DNA from: Xiphydria camelus
Lineage: Eukaryota; Arthropoda; Insecta; Hymenoptera; Xiphydriidae
Direction of reading: 5' to 3'
DNA: 64,000 nucleotides
Assembly: GCA_963678675.1 (NCBI GenBank)
Contig: OY783192.1
Span: 21,654,622-21,718,621 of the forward strand
The notes under the pieces are model-generated. The model worked only from the letters and a program-made list of their open reading frames with translations, did no database searches and was not told where the DNA came from. Positions 42,929-54,844 of the stretch are shown piece by piece. Position 1 is the stretch's first letter; each line of letters opens with the position of its first letter. The position numbers were made by a program, and so were the translations under genes.

Positions 42929-44276
42929 GTTGTTATTTATAAATGGAATCAATAGTCGGAGAAGTAGGTACGTTGAAAAAATGACGGCCAATGTGATAAT
43001 TAGATGTAAACTATGACCGCTTTTATTTTCTTAGCTATTAACTTTTGATTTTATTTCATATAAAAAATGTTTAGTTAAAAAACCCTCGGGGAAGAATAAA
43101 CTTGATGTTGTATTTCACTCGTTTCCAAAGTAGTCATTAAAAATATAGTTGACAATATCACAAAAATACAGTTGGAAATCATTTAATGACAGTGTGTAAT
43201 ATCTCTGTCGACTTATTTCTTCAGATAATATAAATTTTTACCAAAAAAAGAAAAACATTTTATAGAGAAGATACTAATATTGACACTTTAGAGTTAGCCC
43301 CTCATAACCGTTATTTGCCATGATAAACAAGGAACACCTCCATTTGGTTCGCATTATCACACTTTTCTCTATCAATACGAGTGAAAAGTTTATAAAGAGC
43401 CAAATATGTAATCGAGATTGAAGCGAATTTCTAATATCCAGTGTTGGAAACTTACCTTTTCAAGATATTCAGGACACCTTAGTATTCACAAAAGTGGAAG
43501 GAAAGAAATGAAGAAAATCACGAGAGGAAATTCCTCCTGCGCGCGAAGTGAAATTCTGTCCATGTTTAATGAAATTGGAGCGACGACGACGTAACCGTGT
43601 GCCGAATTGTGGTGTCACATCCACCTGCAGCCACCTACCTCTCCAAGTTTATACTCTCGTAGAGCGTGATGTTATCCTTCTCATCTATCCTGTAGAGTGA
43701 GAATTGATAGGACGATTTGGAAAAAGAGAGGGAGAGAGTGAGAACCGCGCAGGTATTTCCTCTTAACTTAGAGAACGTAATATATGAAAAGGCGCGGAGG
43801 AAAAAGAAATCGGTTCCATTTAAATTTAAATTTAAATGTCAGTATAAATTTAAATAGATATTGCTGCCAAATAACATGTTATTTGAATATATATTTAAAC
43901 TTGGACTTAAATTAAACAAGATCGACGATTTACGTTTAAATTTAAAATTGATTCTTTTGCTGACGATTTCTTTCATTTTTAAAGTCATACGGATTCGATC
44001 AATTTTATTTTCTCAATATTAACCATCTAATTTAAATTCTACGTTTGCTCAGTCATAATTTTCATCTTCCTATGATAAATCTTACGGCTACACGGAGAGA
44101 AAAATACAAGAATTTTTGGTCAGAAATTCCGGCAAAAATTGCCGTACCATTTTATATTTTGGGTCGAAATTGCAAGCACAACAAAAGTTAATAATTACAA
44201 TAAGAAATACTACTAACTGACCGTATAAAAGTTATTAAGTGTCACTGTAAATATTACCTCACTGGAGCACAATAAA
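42929..44276. other. No gene seen
   Basis: AT-rich, with an AAATTTAAATTT-type stretch at 43815-43940. No domain or repeat with clear borders. Confidence 0.4.
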
Positions 44277-44472
44277 AATCGCTGTGTCGCAAAAGAAAAA
44301 TTGTCGTGCTGCAAAAGAAAAATTGCCGTGCCGCACAAAAGAAAAATTGCTGTGCCGCAAAAGAAAAACAAAAGGGGGTTCTCACGGGGTCGTGAATTAG
44401 GCGAGAGCACTACCTGTTTTGCAGGTAACAGGTAGTGCTCTCACCCAGTTCACGACCCCGTAAGAATCCCCC
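44277..44472. repeat. 22-24 bp tandem repeat followed by a hairpin
   Basis: Four units of GCCGTGCCGCAAAAGAAAAA type at about 44279-44370. A hairpin follows (44373-44472) with arms GGGGGTTCTCACGGGGTCGT, GAGCACTACCTG and inverse. The hairpin abuts TTAAGGGCC of the next element. Confidence 0.75.
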
Positions 44473-44476
44473 TTAA

Positions 44477-44603
44477 GGGCCGGTTTTACAAACACAGTAT
44501 AAACGCGGTATAGCGCTATACTGAGAATAACCATAACGCTCCGTGCAGGTTATTCTCAGTACAGCGCTATACCGCGCTTATACTGTGTTTGTAAAACCGG
44601 TCC
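44477..44603. mobile_element. Harbinger-type MITE, TAA duplication
   Basis: 127 bp, ends GGGCCGGTTTTACAAACACA / inverse with one change; TAA at 44474-44476 and 44604-44606. Its subterminal word GGTATAGCGCTATACTGAGA also occurs beside the end at 53824. Confidence 0.88.
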
Positions 44604-44622
44604 TAAGTCACAATGTGCCTAA

Positions 44623-45075
44623 GGGCCGGTTTTACCAATGCCAAGTTATACGTAGAATAAGTATACCAAGAATATAAATTCATACTCTCTCTCTCTTCTT
44701 TATACCTGGTATAAAGCGCAGGCGTTTTACCAGCTCCAAGTTTGCCTGGGATAATTATTCCAGGTATAAGCGTTGGCCATCTAAAATTATTTTTAGATTG
44801 GTAGTAAGAAGTACGTATTGCGCATGACATTTGGTCGTTTTGACAGCTGTTCCGGCGCAATAAATGAAATTCGGAGTTGTTTATTTTCAGTATAACGTAA
44901 CTCTTTGTTTGACGTCTTTATCCTTTCACGACATAATCACAACCTGATCGTTGTGGTAAATTGTTATTAATTTTGATATAGAGTTGATTGATGTACCAGT
45001 TTTTGAATCATTATCTGATGATGACATTGACGTATTACCAAGAATCAGAAATCCGAAGAAAATACGTGCCCAGTA
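44623..45075 (+). mobile_element. Harbinger-type left end with decayed first exon
   Basis: GGGCCGGTTTTACCAATGCC after TAA (44620-44622). At about 44983-45075 a coding-like stretch reads ELIDVPVFESLSDDDIDVLP then NPKKIRA and a stop. Its presumed ATG is ATA. The same exon occurs inverted at 53.5 kb. I infer the first exon of a Harbinger-family gene from its position next to Harbinger ends. Confidence 0.55.
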
Positions 45076-45082
45076 AATAAAA

Positions 45083-45716
45083 GAGCCAACAAAAATTGAT
45101 ACCTACGTAAAATACTCTCCAAAAAAGGTTTGAAATCAATTAAGATCGCCATGTTCAAGATTTATATATAAAAAGTAAGAGGAATCATTTGAAAGGAAAA
45201 TTATTGTAAATCAAGTTACTAAAAAATTCGACTAAAGAATTTATAAAAAAATTTTAATAAAAAAGAACTTGCCGCGTTTAAGTTTTCATCTTTTGTCCAC
45301 TATACCGAATAATTGGTAGTGCTTGGACGGTGCTAGAGTAATTCATAAATTGCACTGCCGAAGTTAAATTCAGAGAAATTCAGAAGGCCCCCGCCTGATT
45401 GGTTTCCCGTGCGACATTCGGTATACTGGTGGTATCATATAAGTGTATGAATTTATTTAAAATCATAAGTGCATAAACATCGAGTATAATTCTGTCTGAA
45501 TTTTTTATTTTGAAGGAAAAAACGCGGCAAGTTCTTTTTTATTAAAATTTTTTATAAATTCTTTAGTCGAATTTTTTAGTAACTTGATTTACAATAATTT
45601 TCCTTTCAAATGATTCCTTTTACTCTTTTTATATATAAATCTTGAACATGGCGATCTTAATTGATTTCAAATCTTTTTTGGAGAGTATTTTACGTAGGTA
45701 TCAATTTTTGTTGGCA
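45083..45716. repeat. Foldback with ~235-bp arms
   Basis: Arms start GCCAACAAAAATTGATACCT (about 45090) and end at about 45716. They include AACTTGCCGCGTTT at the inner edge; the loop is about 180 bp. It directly follows the Harbinger exon remnant. No target duplication was recognised. Confidence 0.85.
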
Positions 45717-46677
45717 CTGAATGAACATGCCGCCCTTTTTTAGAGAATCTGTTTTTGTGGGGGGATTTCATTACTTTTTGGAATTTATTCATGAGGAGAA
45801 TACGTACCTACATGTAGGAGAATAGCTTTTTATTACCACCAAATTAAAATCTCACATTTTATACCGATACGAGCTAATTAATTATAACCACGTTACTTTT
45901 GATTTATTCTCGTGATATTTTGAAAGGGATTTATAGACTAGAGAGCCCTTATATTTTTCAATTTGCCTTAGTATTTTGGAGAAATAAAACATATACCACT
46001 TTCGAATTTACAGGCCATCGGATTTTTCTTATATTTTGGTGGTCTACAGAAATCCATGAAGATGTTTTACCTTCAACTCTCTCTAAGAATACTCTTCCAA
46101 TGACCATGACGAATTGTTTCATCACATGTAAAAATACCACTTATGACAGTATATATGTTGTTACATATATTAACTTGAGACGTTGGAATAGCTTTAAGAA
46201 ATCCTTTTGCATGCACCGCTGAAATTTCGCCCTTACTCATAAATAAATTTAATGTAATTATTACTACATCATTTACAGCTTCGATGCTGACCTTACGACT
46301 CATTTCAATCAGAGTAGAACATTCATTGCAAATATCATCATAAACATGCCAATGCGAATAAGAGTCATCTATTAACTGTTGCAGATCAAGTATTCCGTTG
46401 TGGTAGGGGTCATGATTGGTCTACTCGCAAAGATGCGTATACGTTTCTTAGCGAGTAGACCAATCAGGACCCCCACCGCACCGGAATACTTGAACCTGAT
46501 TGGTCTCTTCGCTGAGTTGCGTGCACGCAAAGATACGAGTGACTCGAGAAAGGCCCCCCTGATCTCCCGGTAGCTGTCAATTCGGGGATTCGGGAGATCG
46601 AAGCATGTAACCTCGAAATCAAGTGTACAAGTGATAAGATAATTATTCGGGTTTCTTCGGTGAGTTTCCCCAAGTGT
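45717..46677. other. No gene seen; one hairpin at 46389-46484
   Basis: Arms AGTATTCCG...GATTGGTCTACTCGC and inverse pair around a 20-base loop. Downstream, 46585-46640 resembles the leader exons at 29.4 and 30.0 kb (GAGATCGAAGC.TGTAACCTCGAAATC), and GGTGAGTTTCC near 46659 looks like a donor. Other open frames here are unrecognised. Confidence 0.45.
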
Positions 46678-49600
46678 TTAAAGTAGTTACTCCATTATTG
46701 TAATCCAATTTTATTGTATCCCTTATTTTTCTGCCACGACTTTAATTGTTGATAGTGGATGGATCAGCCAATAAATTTGATTTTTATTCACTATCAACTA
46801 TCAAAGTCGTGGCAGAAAAATAAGGGATACAATGGAATTGGATTACAGTAATGTAGTAACTACATTATTATTATTTTTTCTTTATCGATATAGTCCTTCT
46901 TTCGTATTATACTATCCCACACAAGTTCGAATTTATATACCGATCTGTCAAACGTGAAGTGTACATGTACCTCACTTTTATCTCATTAAGTATTACTGCA
47001 GACTCTGACATGTCATGTCGTACAGGTGCAACCGAAGAGGACCTAGCTCGTGTCCTGTCCGTAAAAAGATGACTCGATGGACATCGGAGAATATCAGACT
47101 TGTCACCGAGCGCCTATTACCCACGGTACATTTATTGCAATATGCGCTTTTCGTTTCAATTATTCCTGCTTTAAATAACTTTCACTTCTTTCAAAGTATT
47201 TACCTTGTACAAACTGTTCATCGTAGGGGGCAGCGATCAATGATTGTGACTAATCGTAGACAAATTATTCCTGCGATGATGTTCCAGTTGCAAAGCATAC
47301 ACTAGCAAGTCAGCTTACAGAGCATCCGATGTTTAGTATCAACTTTACCTCTTTTGGAACACCCATCGCCTGAGCATAATCACGATTACGTTAATGTTAA
47401 TCGCAGAATAGACCGTGAGCTCGGGCACATTATCGCAGTAGTAGTTCGGTACACCGAATTGTTTTTTAGTTTTAATAGACGAACTTGTCTACGACGAGTC
47501 GCTATTATCGATTGCTGCCACCTACCACGAACAGTTCAAAAAAGGTTATTAGCTTGAAAGAAGTAAAAGTAATTTAACGCTGGAATAGTTGAAAGGAGAA
47601 ACGCGTATTGCAATTAATGCACCGTGGGATATAAGCGTTCGGGGACAAGTCTGACATTCTCCAATGTCCATCGAGTCATCTTTTTGTGGACAGGACACGA
47701 GCTAGATCCTCTTCGGTTGCACCTGTACGAGATGACAAGTCAGAAAATCATGAGTCTTCACGAAAATCTTCTTACCTACTCGTTCTGCAGTAATACTTAA
47801 TGAAATAAAAGTGAGGTACATGTACACTTCACGTTTGACACAGGTCGGTATATAAATTCGAACTTGTGGGATAGTATAATACGAAAGAGGAAATATATAT
47901 CGATAAAGAAAAAATAATAATAAAGTTGTTACTACATTACTGTAATCCAATTCCATTGTATCCCTTATTTTTCTGCCGCGACTGATTGTTGATAGTGAAT
48001 AAAAAATAAATTTATTGGCTGATCCATCCACTATCAACAATCAAAGTCGTGGCAGAAAAATAAGGGATACAATGGAATTACAATAATGGAGTAACTACCT
48101 TATTATTATTTTTTCTTTATTTATATATTTCCTCTTTCGTATTATACTATCACACACAAGTTCCAATTTATATACCGACCTGTGTCAAGCGTGAAATGTA
48201 CATGTACCTCACTTTTATTTCATCTCTTCTTCGCTTCTGGTATAATCATTTACATCCCACAAAGCACGTTTTTGCAAGTAACTTTTCTGTAACATTCCTG
48301 CGATATTTTGCAATATTCGTGAATACTACCGTATGTTAGAAATATATATTTCTTGATAAATTCGCGAATGTTGCAAAATGTCATAGAAACATTTCGGAAT
48401 CATTACATCGAAAGATTTCCTTGATAAGATTGTACTTGTCAGAGCTGAATTATATGGGGTTTTTATAATTATTTTAGGAAGTCCCAGAAGAATACAGATG
48501 CAGCATAATATAGATCTGTGCTAGAAAGAATAAGGAATAACCTTCGACGAGCATTCGGGCTGTGGCAACAGAGGTTAGAATCAGCAGATCATGGTAGGGA
48601 GGATATTGAAGGATGAACGCACGTCCATGCACTCGAGGCAGCAGATCTAACCCACCGAATAAACTAATGCAGCTGGTTCTTGGAACAACAAGTGGACGAT
48701 CCCTCGTGCAAAAGAAACCCCCTCGGGTTCGCACATGATTTGGAGTCCTTCTAGGTGGAATTCAATAGCAGTTCATTTATTTCTGTAACAAATTATAAAT
48801 AACACAATTATATTCAGTATTTCACTATTTAAAATATACCCAACTTACTCTACATAGAAATTAAGAAACTATATTAATCTGAGTTAACTAATTCTATAGA
48901 TAATAATAACAGAATTATGAAAAGTGATATATTTCATCTTTCGTATTATACTATCACACACACAAGTTCAAATTTATATACCGACCTGTTAAAAGTGAAC
49001 TGTACATGTACCTCACTTCTATTTCATCTCTTCTTCAACTCTGGTGTAACGAACGTCAATGAGGAATCACTGATATCGATTAGGGTTCGAGGGTTATTCC
49101 TCATTCTTTCTAGGACAGAGCATCGATATTTTGCTGCACCTGTATTCTTCTGGGATTTCCTAAAATAATTATAAAAACCCTACATAATTCAACCCTGACA
49201 AGTACAATCTTATCGAGCTGTACCTTATCGAGGAGATCTTTCGACGTAATGAGACTGAAACGTTTCTATGATGTTTCGCAACATTCTCGAATTTATCGAG
49301 AAATATATATTTCTAACATACGGTAGTGTTCACAAATATTGTAAAATATTGCAGAAATGTTACAGAAAAGTTATGATATTTTGTAATTTCTATCGTTACA
49401 CTAGAGGCGAAGAAGAGATGAATTAGAAGTGAGGTACATGTACACTTCACGTTTGACAGGTCGGTATATAAATTGGAACTTGTGTGTGATAGTATAATAC
49501 GAAAGATGAAATATATCATTTTTAATAATTCTGTCATTAGAATTGGTTAACTCAGATTAATATAGTTTCTTAATTTCTACGTTAAGTGAGTTCGGTATAT

Positions 49601-50800
49601 TTTAAATAGTGAAACTGCAAATGATTATGTTATTTACAATTTGTTACAGATCGTATGCGAACCCGAGGGGATTTCTTTCGAACAAGGGATCATCCACTTG
49701 TTGCTTCAAGAACCAGTTGCATTAGTTCATTCGGCGAGCTGGATCTGCTGTCTCGAGTGCATGGACGTGTGCCACTTTAAATGGATATTTTGTAATTTCC
49801 ATTGTTACATCAGAGGCGAAGAAGAGATGAAATAGAAGTGAGGTACATGTACACTTCACGTTTGATAGGTTGGTATATAAATTGGAACTTGTGGTAGTAT
49901 AATACGAAAGAGGAAATATATCGATAAAGAAAAAATAATAATAATGTAGTTACTACATTATTGTAATCCAATTCTATTGTATCCTTTATTTTTCTGCCAC
50001 AACTTTGATTGTTGATAGTAGATGGATCAACCAATAAATTTGATTTTTCTTCACTATAAACGATCAAAGTCGTGGCAGAAAAGTAAAGGATACAATGGAA
50101 TTAGATTACAATAATGTAGTATAACAACTTTATTATTATTTTTCCTTTATCGATATATTTCTTCTTTCGTATTATACTATCAGAAGTTCCAATTTATATA
50201 CCAACCTATCAAACGTGAAATGTACATGTACCTCACTTCTATTTCATCTCTTCTTCGACTCTGATGTAACGATGGAAATTACAAAATATCCATTTAAAGT
50301 GGCACACGTCCATGCACTCGAGACAGCAGATCCAGCTCGCCAAATGAACTAATGCAACTGGTTCTTGGAACAACAAGTGGATGATCCTTCGTTCGAAAGA
50401 AACCCCCTCGGGTTCGCATACGATCTGTAGCAAATTGTAAATAACAATCATATGGGGTTTTTATAATTATTTTAGGAAGTCCTAGAAGAAAGCAGGTGCA
50501 GTAAAATATCGATGCTGTGCTACAAAGAATAAGGAATAACCCTCGAACCCTAATCGGTATCAGTGATTCCTCATTGACTGTCGTTACAACGGAGACAAAG
50601 AACAGATGAAATAGAAGTGAGGTACATGTACACTTCAGGTTTGACAGGTCGGTGTGTAAATTGGAACTTGTAATAGTACGAAAGAGGAAATATATCGATA
50701 GAGAAAAAATAATGATAAAGTAATTACTTGATTGTTGTGATCCAATTCCATTGAATCTCCTATTTTTCTCCCACAGGTTTGATTGTGACAGAGAAGAACA
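46678..50800. repeat. Array of alternating inverted modules (complex palindromes)
   Basis: A module of about 200 bp (words CGTGGCAGAAAAATAAGGGA, TATTATACTATCACACACAA, ACATGTACCTCACTTCTATT) occurs at least eight times in alternating orientation. Approximate copies: minus 46678-46735, plus 46797-46990, minus 47800-47990, plus 48035-48250, plus 48930-49050, minus 49385-49510, minus 49815-49995, plus 50065-50270, minus 50575-50790. A giant palindrome with arms of about 600 bp centres at about 47390. Other modules also recur inverted: TCGTATGCGAACCCGAGGGG at 48740/49660/50425, and CCGTATGTTAGAAATATATA at 48330/49320. No known transposase was found. Confidence 0.75.
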
Positions 50801-51341
50801 GCCATCGATTCGTCTCGTGCTCGCATGACGCTGAAACAAAAAATAGAATTATCACAAAGATAATTGTCCTTCCATCGAAAGTGAGGTTAAAGCTGTCAGA
50901 TGGCAATTAAACTTATCTGATGGTAATTCTTCTGAGATACTGCCGTCTCCTTTCCTGCTCTTTATGCACAGGCAACCAGAGAAATACAGCACTGCATCCT
51001 TTCACTATCTCGATTATCGAAAAAAAACAAACGATTATTAAACTATACGGAGCGTCTGTCACATTCACCACTATTGAGATTCATATCTCCGATTACACTG
51101 AATTTTTACATTTTATTAACAAGCGCGTCCGAGGATCGAAATAAACGCGAGGTTAATCGTTTCGCGAATGGAAATATTTTATTAACTTTGAAAATACCCA
51201 AACATTTAAGGAATATATTCTCTCACACACTCTCACATACATTTGATGGCGTATGCGTGTGGCCATATCTGTGTACATATTTTCGATCATGGCAAACTAT
51301 CGCCGAAGGTAGGCGGAATTTTTGTGAGATTTTGACATATA
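50801..51341. other. No gene seen
   Basis: Unassigned sequence; two short plus-strand open frames (50920, 51074) have no recognised motif. Confidence 0.35.
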
Positions 51342-51476
51342 TATATATGAGGAGCACAGTTCCAAAACTCATTTAGTCCATTCGCAGTTTGTCTTATAAT
51401 CGCTAAACTATTAGCAATTATAGGACAAACTGCGAATGGATTAAACGAGTTTTGGAACTGTGCTCCTCATATATAT
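51342..51476. repeat. Hairpin, ~60-bp arms
   Basis: ATATATATGAGGAGCACAGT, TCCAAAACTC...GTTTGTC pairs with its inverse around TCGCTAAACTATTAGC. A similar word (GAGCTTTATTCCAAAACTAA) occurs at about 1130. Confidence 0.85.
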
Positions 51477-53479
51477 ATCGCCCGAGAAATCGGATTCTCG
51501 ACTTTTAGGCGCAAGGGGCGTGGCTTCGCGTTGCTAAGGAAAAATCTGTTAATATATAACTTATAACATTTATTCTGGTCTCTATCAATAGAGAATAGTC
51601 AATTTATATGGCGTAACTAAGCATAGTTTTGGTTATAACCGTATATTTATTGAGAAAATTCGATGTAAAAATTGAGGGGTGCAGGGGGCAGACATTTGTG
51701 GTGTAAAGAGACACGGGTGCGCGCTCGCGACATGTGAACGAACATGCCGCGAGACACTGCCGTGTCTCTTGATCTAGATAATAATATATTTATATTTTCG
51801 TAACAATAACGTTTATTTTCGAGTCGTCGATAAAAGCATCAGGTACAAAACACGTCCAAACATTCGATATCTCACCAACAAGAATGTGTTCAGTCTCAAA
51901 AAAAACTATGAGGGTCATCAATAATAGTAATTACAACGTAAAATTGCTCCATTTGATCAAAACCTCGTATCGGAAAAAATATATATTCTAAAATCTATAA
52001 ATTTTTAAATCGCTACAACTTAAGATTTATCACGCGGTGACATTACTCGGAGATTAAATAGAGCGGTACAATGCTATCGTTTTTTTTAAGTATACGCGAC
52101 CCTATCTAAAAAGTACACAAAGAGCGTTGTACGTCTTGATGTCTAGTGCCGAGGTATCTTACAAAAGTGTATCAATGCAAATCTAAAATTTTTTCATATT
52201 CTACATCGTACGACGGATGTATCACTTCTGATCCTGAAAACTCTGCAATCACGCGAATTGAGAAGAAAGGTATAATATCTACCTAGATAAATTTAAATGT
52301 TACTTATAGAAGACAATGCAATGGTAGATGACTTCTTTGGTTGATACTATTGGGCACCGTTTAGATTCTCGCGATTAGAGACCCGCGTGCGTATATTTTA
52401 AATTTAAACTTGCATTTTCTGAGTAGAAGAGCGAAGAGAGAAAACAAAATTTTCCCGACGTTTCTATGAGCTTCTATCCTCCTATTAAAAAAGAACTATA
52501 ATCTAAAATGTGTCGCGCGAAATTACCTCGCAGGGAAACTCATTTATAAAAAAAGAAGAGAGATCTATTAATTTTGATTCTTCAGAGCTCTGACTCAGAT
52601 AAAATTATAATCATATGATTCAATCTCACGCGTGGAAAGGAAGGCTACAATAGCCGTTCCTCGGAGCACCGTCCGACGCGAAAATGCTGCGACCTAGAGA
52701 ACTTGAGCATCATCGAATTCTTAATCTAGAACGAATCTACGAACGTCAACGTCGCGGTGGAATTTCTACTGTCCGGCGATTGCATTGCGATATATCGTTT
52801 CCGTAAGATCTCGTGAAGGTCGTTGCAAGAGCTATTTTCTCGGTTGGCTCGCAAAGGTCTTCCACCCGGCGATCTGAAAAACACGTTTAAAAGCCCACTG
52901 TGAACAAAATCAATCCTTCGCAGCCACGACATTCTGAAAATGCGAAACTCCTCTTTGTTTCTGGCGAATTAAAAGTTTACCGCGATAAAATTGTTTAATC
53001 GTACCTTGTGACGAGTTTCAATTTGACTTTGTCGATGTTTTTCAGTATGTCGCTCATTGATTTCTGGGAGATCAGTGGCGGTTTATGCCGATCGACGAAC
53101 TTGTAGTCCTGTTAACTAGCTCTCCTCGTGATGTTAGGAGTCGTCGGAGGTTGCAGGGGTGGCGGCATATAATAATAACTAATTAAAAGTTTTAACATTA
53201 TGACAAAAACGATTAGGTACCTACAGTAATTAGCATTGATCCCGAAGCAAGAATTCTTAAAGTTGGCAATAATTTCGTTGCTGGCTGAATTGCTGCATTT
53301 CTTTGCGACCTCGAAGCAATGCGATGTCGCATTTGTCCCAATAATGTCTGACAGGTTTGTTTTTCCAAACGAAATCAAGTGAAGAATTCTACATCATTGT
53401 GTTCTTCGAAATAGTCAACTCTGGAATAGTTTTGTATTAGATATTGGTTATAAATTAGTAGGTATATGTATCCTTTATT
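51477..53479. other. No gene seen
   Basis: AT-rich. Open frames of 68-88 codons at 52726-52932 and 53112-53378 (minus) are unrecognised; the stretch has no clear palindromes. Confidence 0.4.
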
Positions 53480-53824
53480 TACTTACCGCGGGCACGTATT
53501 TTTCTAGGATTTTTCATTCTTTGTAAGACGTCAATTTCATCATCAGATGATGATTCGAAAACTGGCACATCAATCAACTCCATTTCACAACTAATAACAA
53601 TTATTATGATTCTGTCACGGAAGAGTAAGGACACAAACAAAAAGTTAGGTTATACCGAGGATAGCTAGCTTATCCAGCGCTGAAATTGCCGGATAAGCTA
53701 TCCCTGCATTTATTCCAAACTTTATCCTATTCCAGACTTATACCATCGTGGTAAAACGCTTGCGTACTGGTTATTCTCAGTATAGCGCTATACGGCGTTT
53801 ATACCGTGTTGGTAAAACCGGCCC
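53480..53824 (-). mobile_element. Harbinger-type right end with first exon (minus strand)
   Basis: The end GGTAAAACCGGCCC is followed by TAA (53825-53827). On the minus strand an ATG opens MELIDVPVFESSSDDEIDVL, then NPRKIRAR and a GTAAGT donor near 53487. It is an inverted, better-preserved version of 44983-45075. The terminal 20 bp match 44623 (GGGCCGGTTTTACCAA). Confidence 0.6.
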
Positions 53825-53959
53825 TAAGTCTTATTTTGTTATTTGGACTAGACTTATATCACTTGTCCCTATACCGTAGATACCCGTTTTCGAAAGTAAT
53901 TAATCTACTCGACACATTTTAGCCAATTTTGGACTTATACCATTTTTCACCCAACACCA

Positions 53960-54497
53960 ACCAATGTGGATCCGTATTTGTCAAGCTCAGCGCAGAGGGC
54001 ACTGCAGTACTTGGTACATTACGCGGATAGATATGAACAGAGAATGAGTGACAAATATTTTAATTGGACAGTAGCTCAGTTAGAAGGTGAATTAAATCGT
54101 CGGGGAGCTTCTTTGCAAGGAAAGAAGAAAGATCTTCTGGACACAGGTAGATAAATTCAAAATTATATGTGGATACAATCCTCATAACCTTAACAATTTC
54201 ATCAAACAAAGAAATCTTTCGAATACACGTATGGTAAAGAAATGATCAGTTAGATCATGAGCAATATATTTTTTATTTCAGATTATGCTTGTACGATGCA
54301 AATAACTATTTTAATTTGCCGAACACCTCAACTTCAAATGATAATAATAGCAGTAGTTTGGATCCAACGTTTTGGTCACCAAATTCTTCAGAGTACAAAG
54401 ACATTAATGCAGATGCCATCATTCCTTGAAATAACCACAGGACGACGTGCTTTCCATCAATTACATACGTATATAACATAACGTAATGTAATACGAT
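53960..54497 (+). pseudogene. SAP-domain gene fragment, possibly transposon-borne
   Basis: The plus strand reads DPYLSSSAQRALQYLVHYAD, then FNWTVAQLEGELNRRGASLQ, GKKKDLLD. The second block fits the SAP DNA-binding helix-extended-helix (..W.V..L..EL..RG....GKK.DL..RL). A donor (ACAGGTAGAT near 54145) and an acceptor (TTTATTTCAG near 54282) flank a possible intron. The next stretch reads LYDANNYFNLPNTSTSNDNN in a frame one base off, then a stop. The start is unclear because the nearest ATG is out of frame. A piggyBac inserted at 54498. Whether this was a host gene or part of another transposon cannot be told. Confidence 0.5.
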
Positions 54498-54844
54498 TTA
54501 ACCCGCATCCGACACGTGGGGTGTAACAAACCCCAGCGCCTCGAAAATACGAAATAATTGTTTAAAATTCGCGCCTATATCGACCCGAGTGCCTCAGTAG
54601 CTTTCTAGGATATATTAATTTACACATCACACTGTACATAGGTCAGTCAAGAAGTTGCCAGCGTACGGATCACGTCGTTCCAAAGTGTATTGGGGTTTCT
54701 CACACCCCACCTGTCAAAACTCGTGACATTTTTTGTTTCCCTTGACGTTATCTATTGGCGATACTTTATATCTGTAAGTAACTTATTTTTAATTATTTAT
54801 AACTTAAAATAATAGTTATGTTGTTTATAACAGTGCACAGAATA

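Noticed and set aside
50294..50839. 181-codon minus-strand open frame as a gene
   Set aside because: Spans junctions of several repeat modules of the palindromic array. The matching peptides in other copies are in different frames, so a single protein is not supported.
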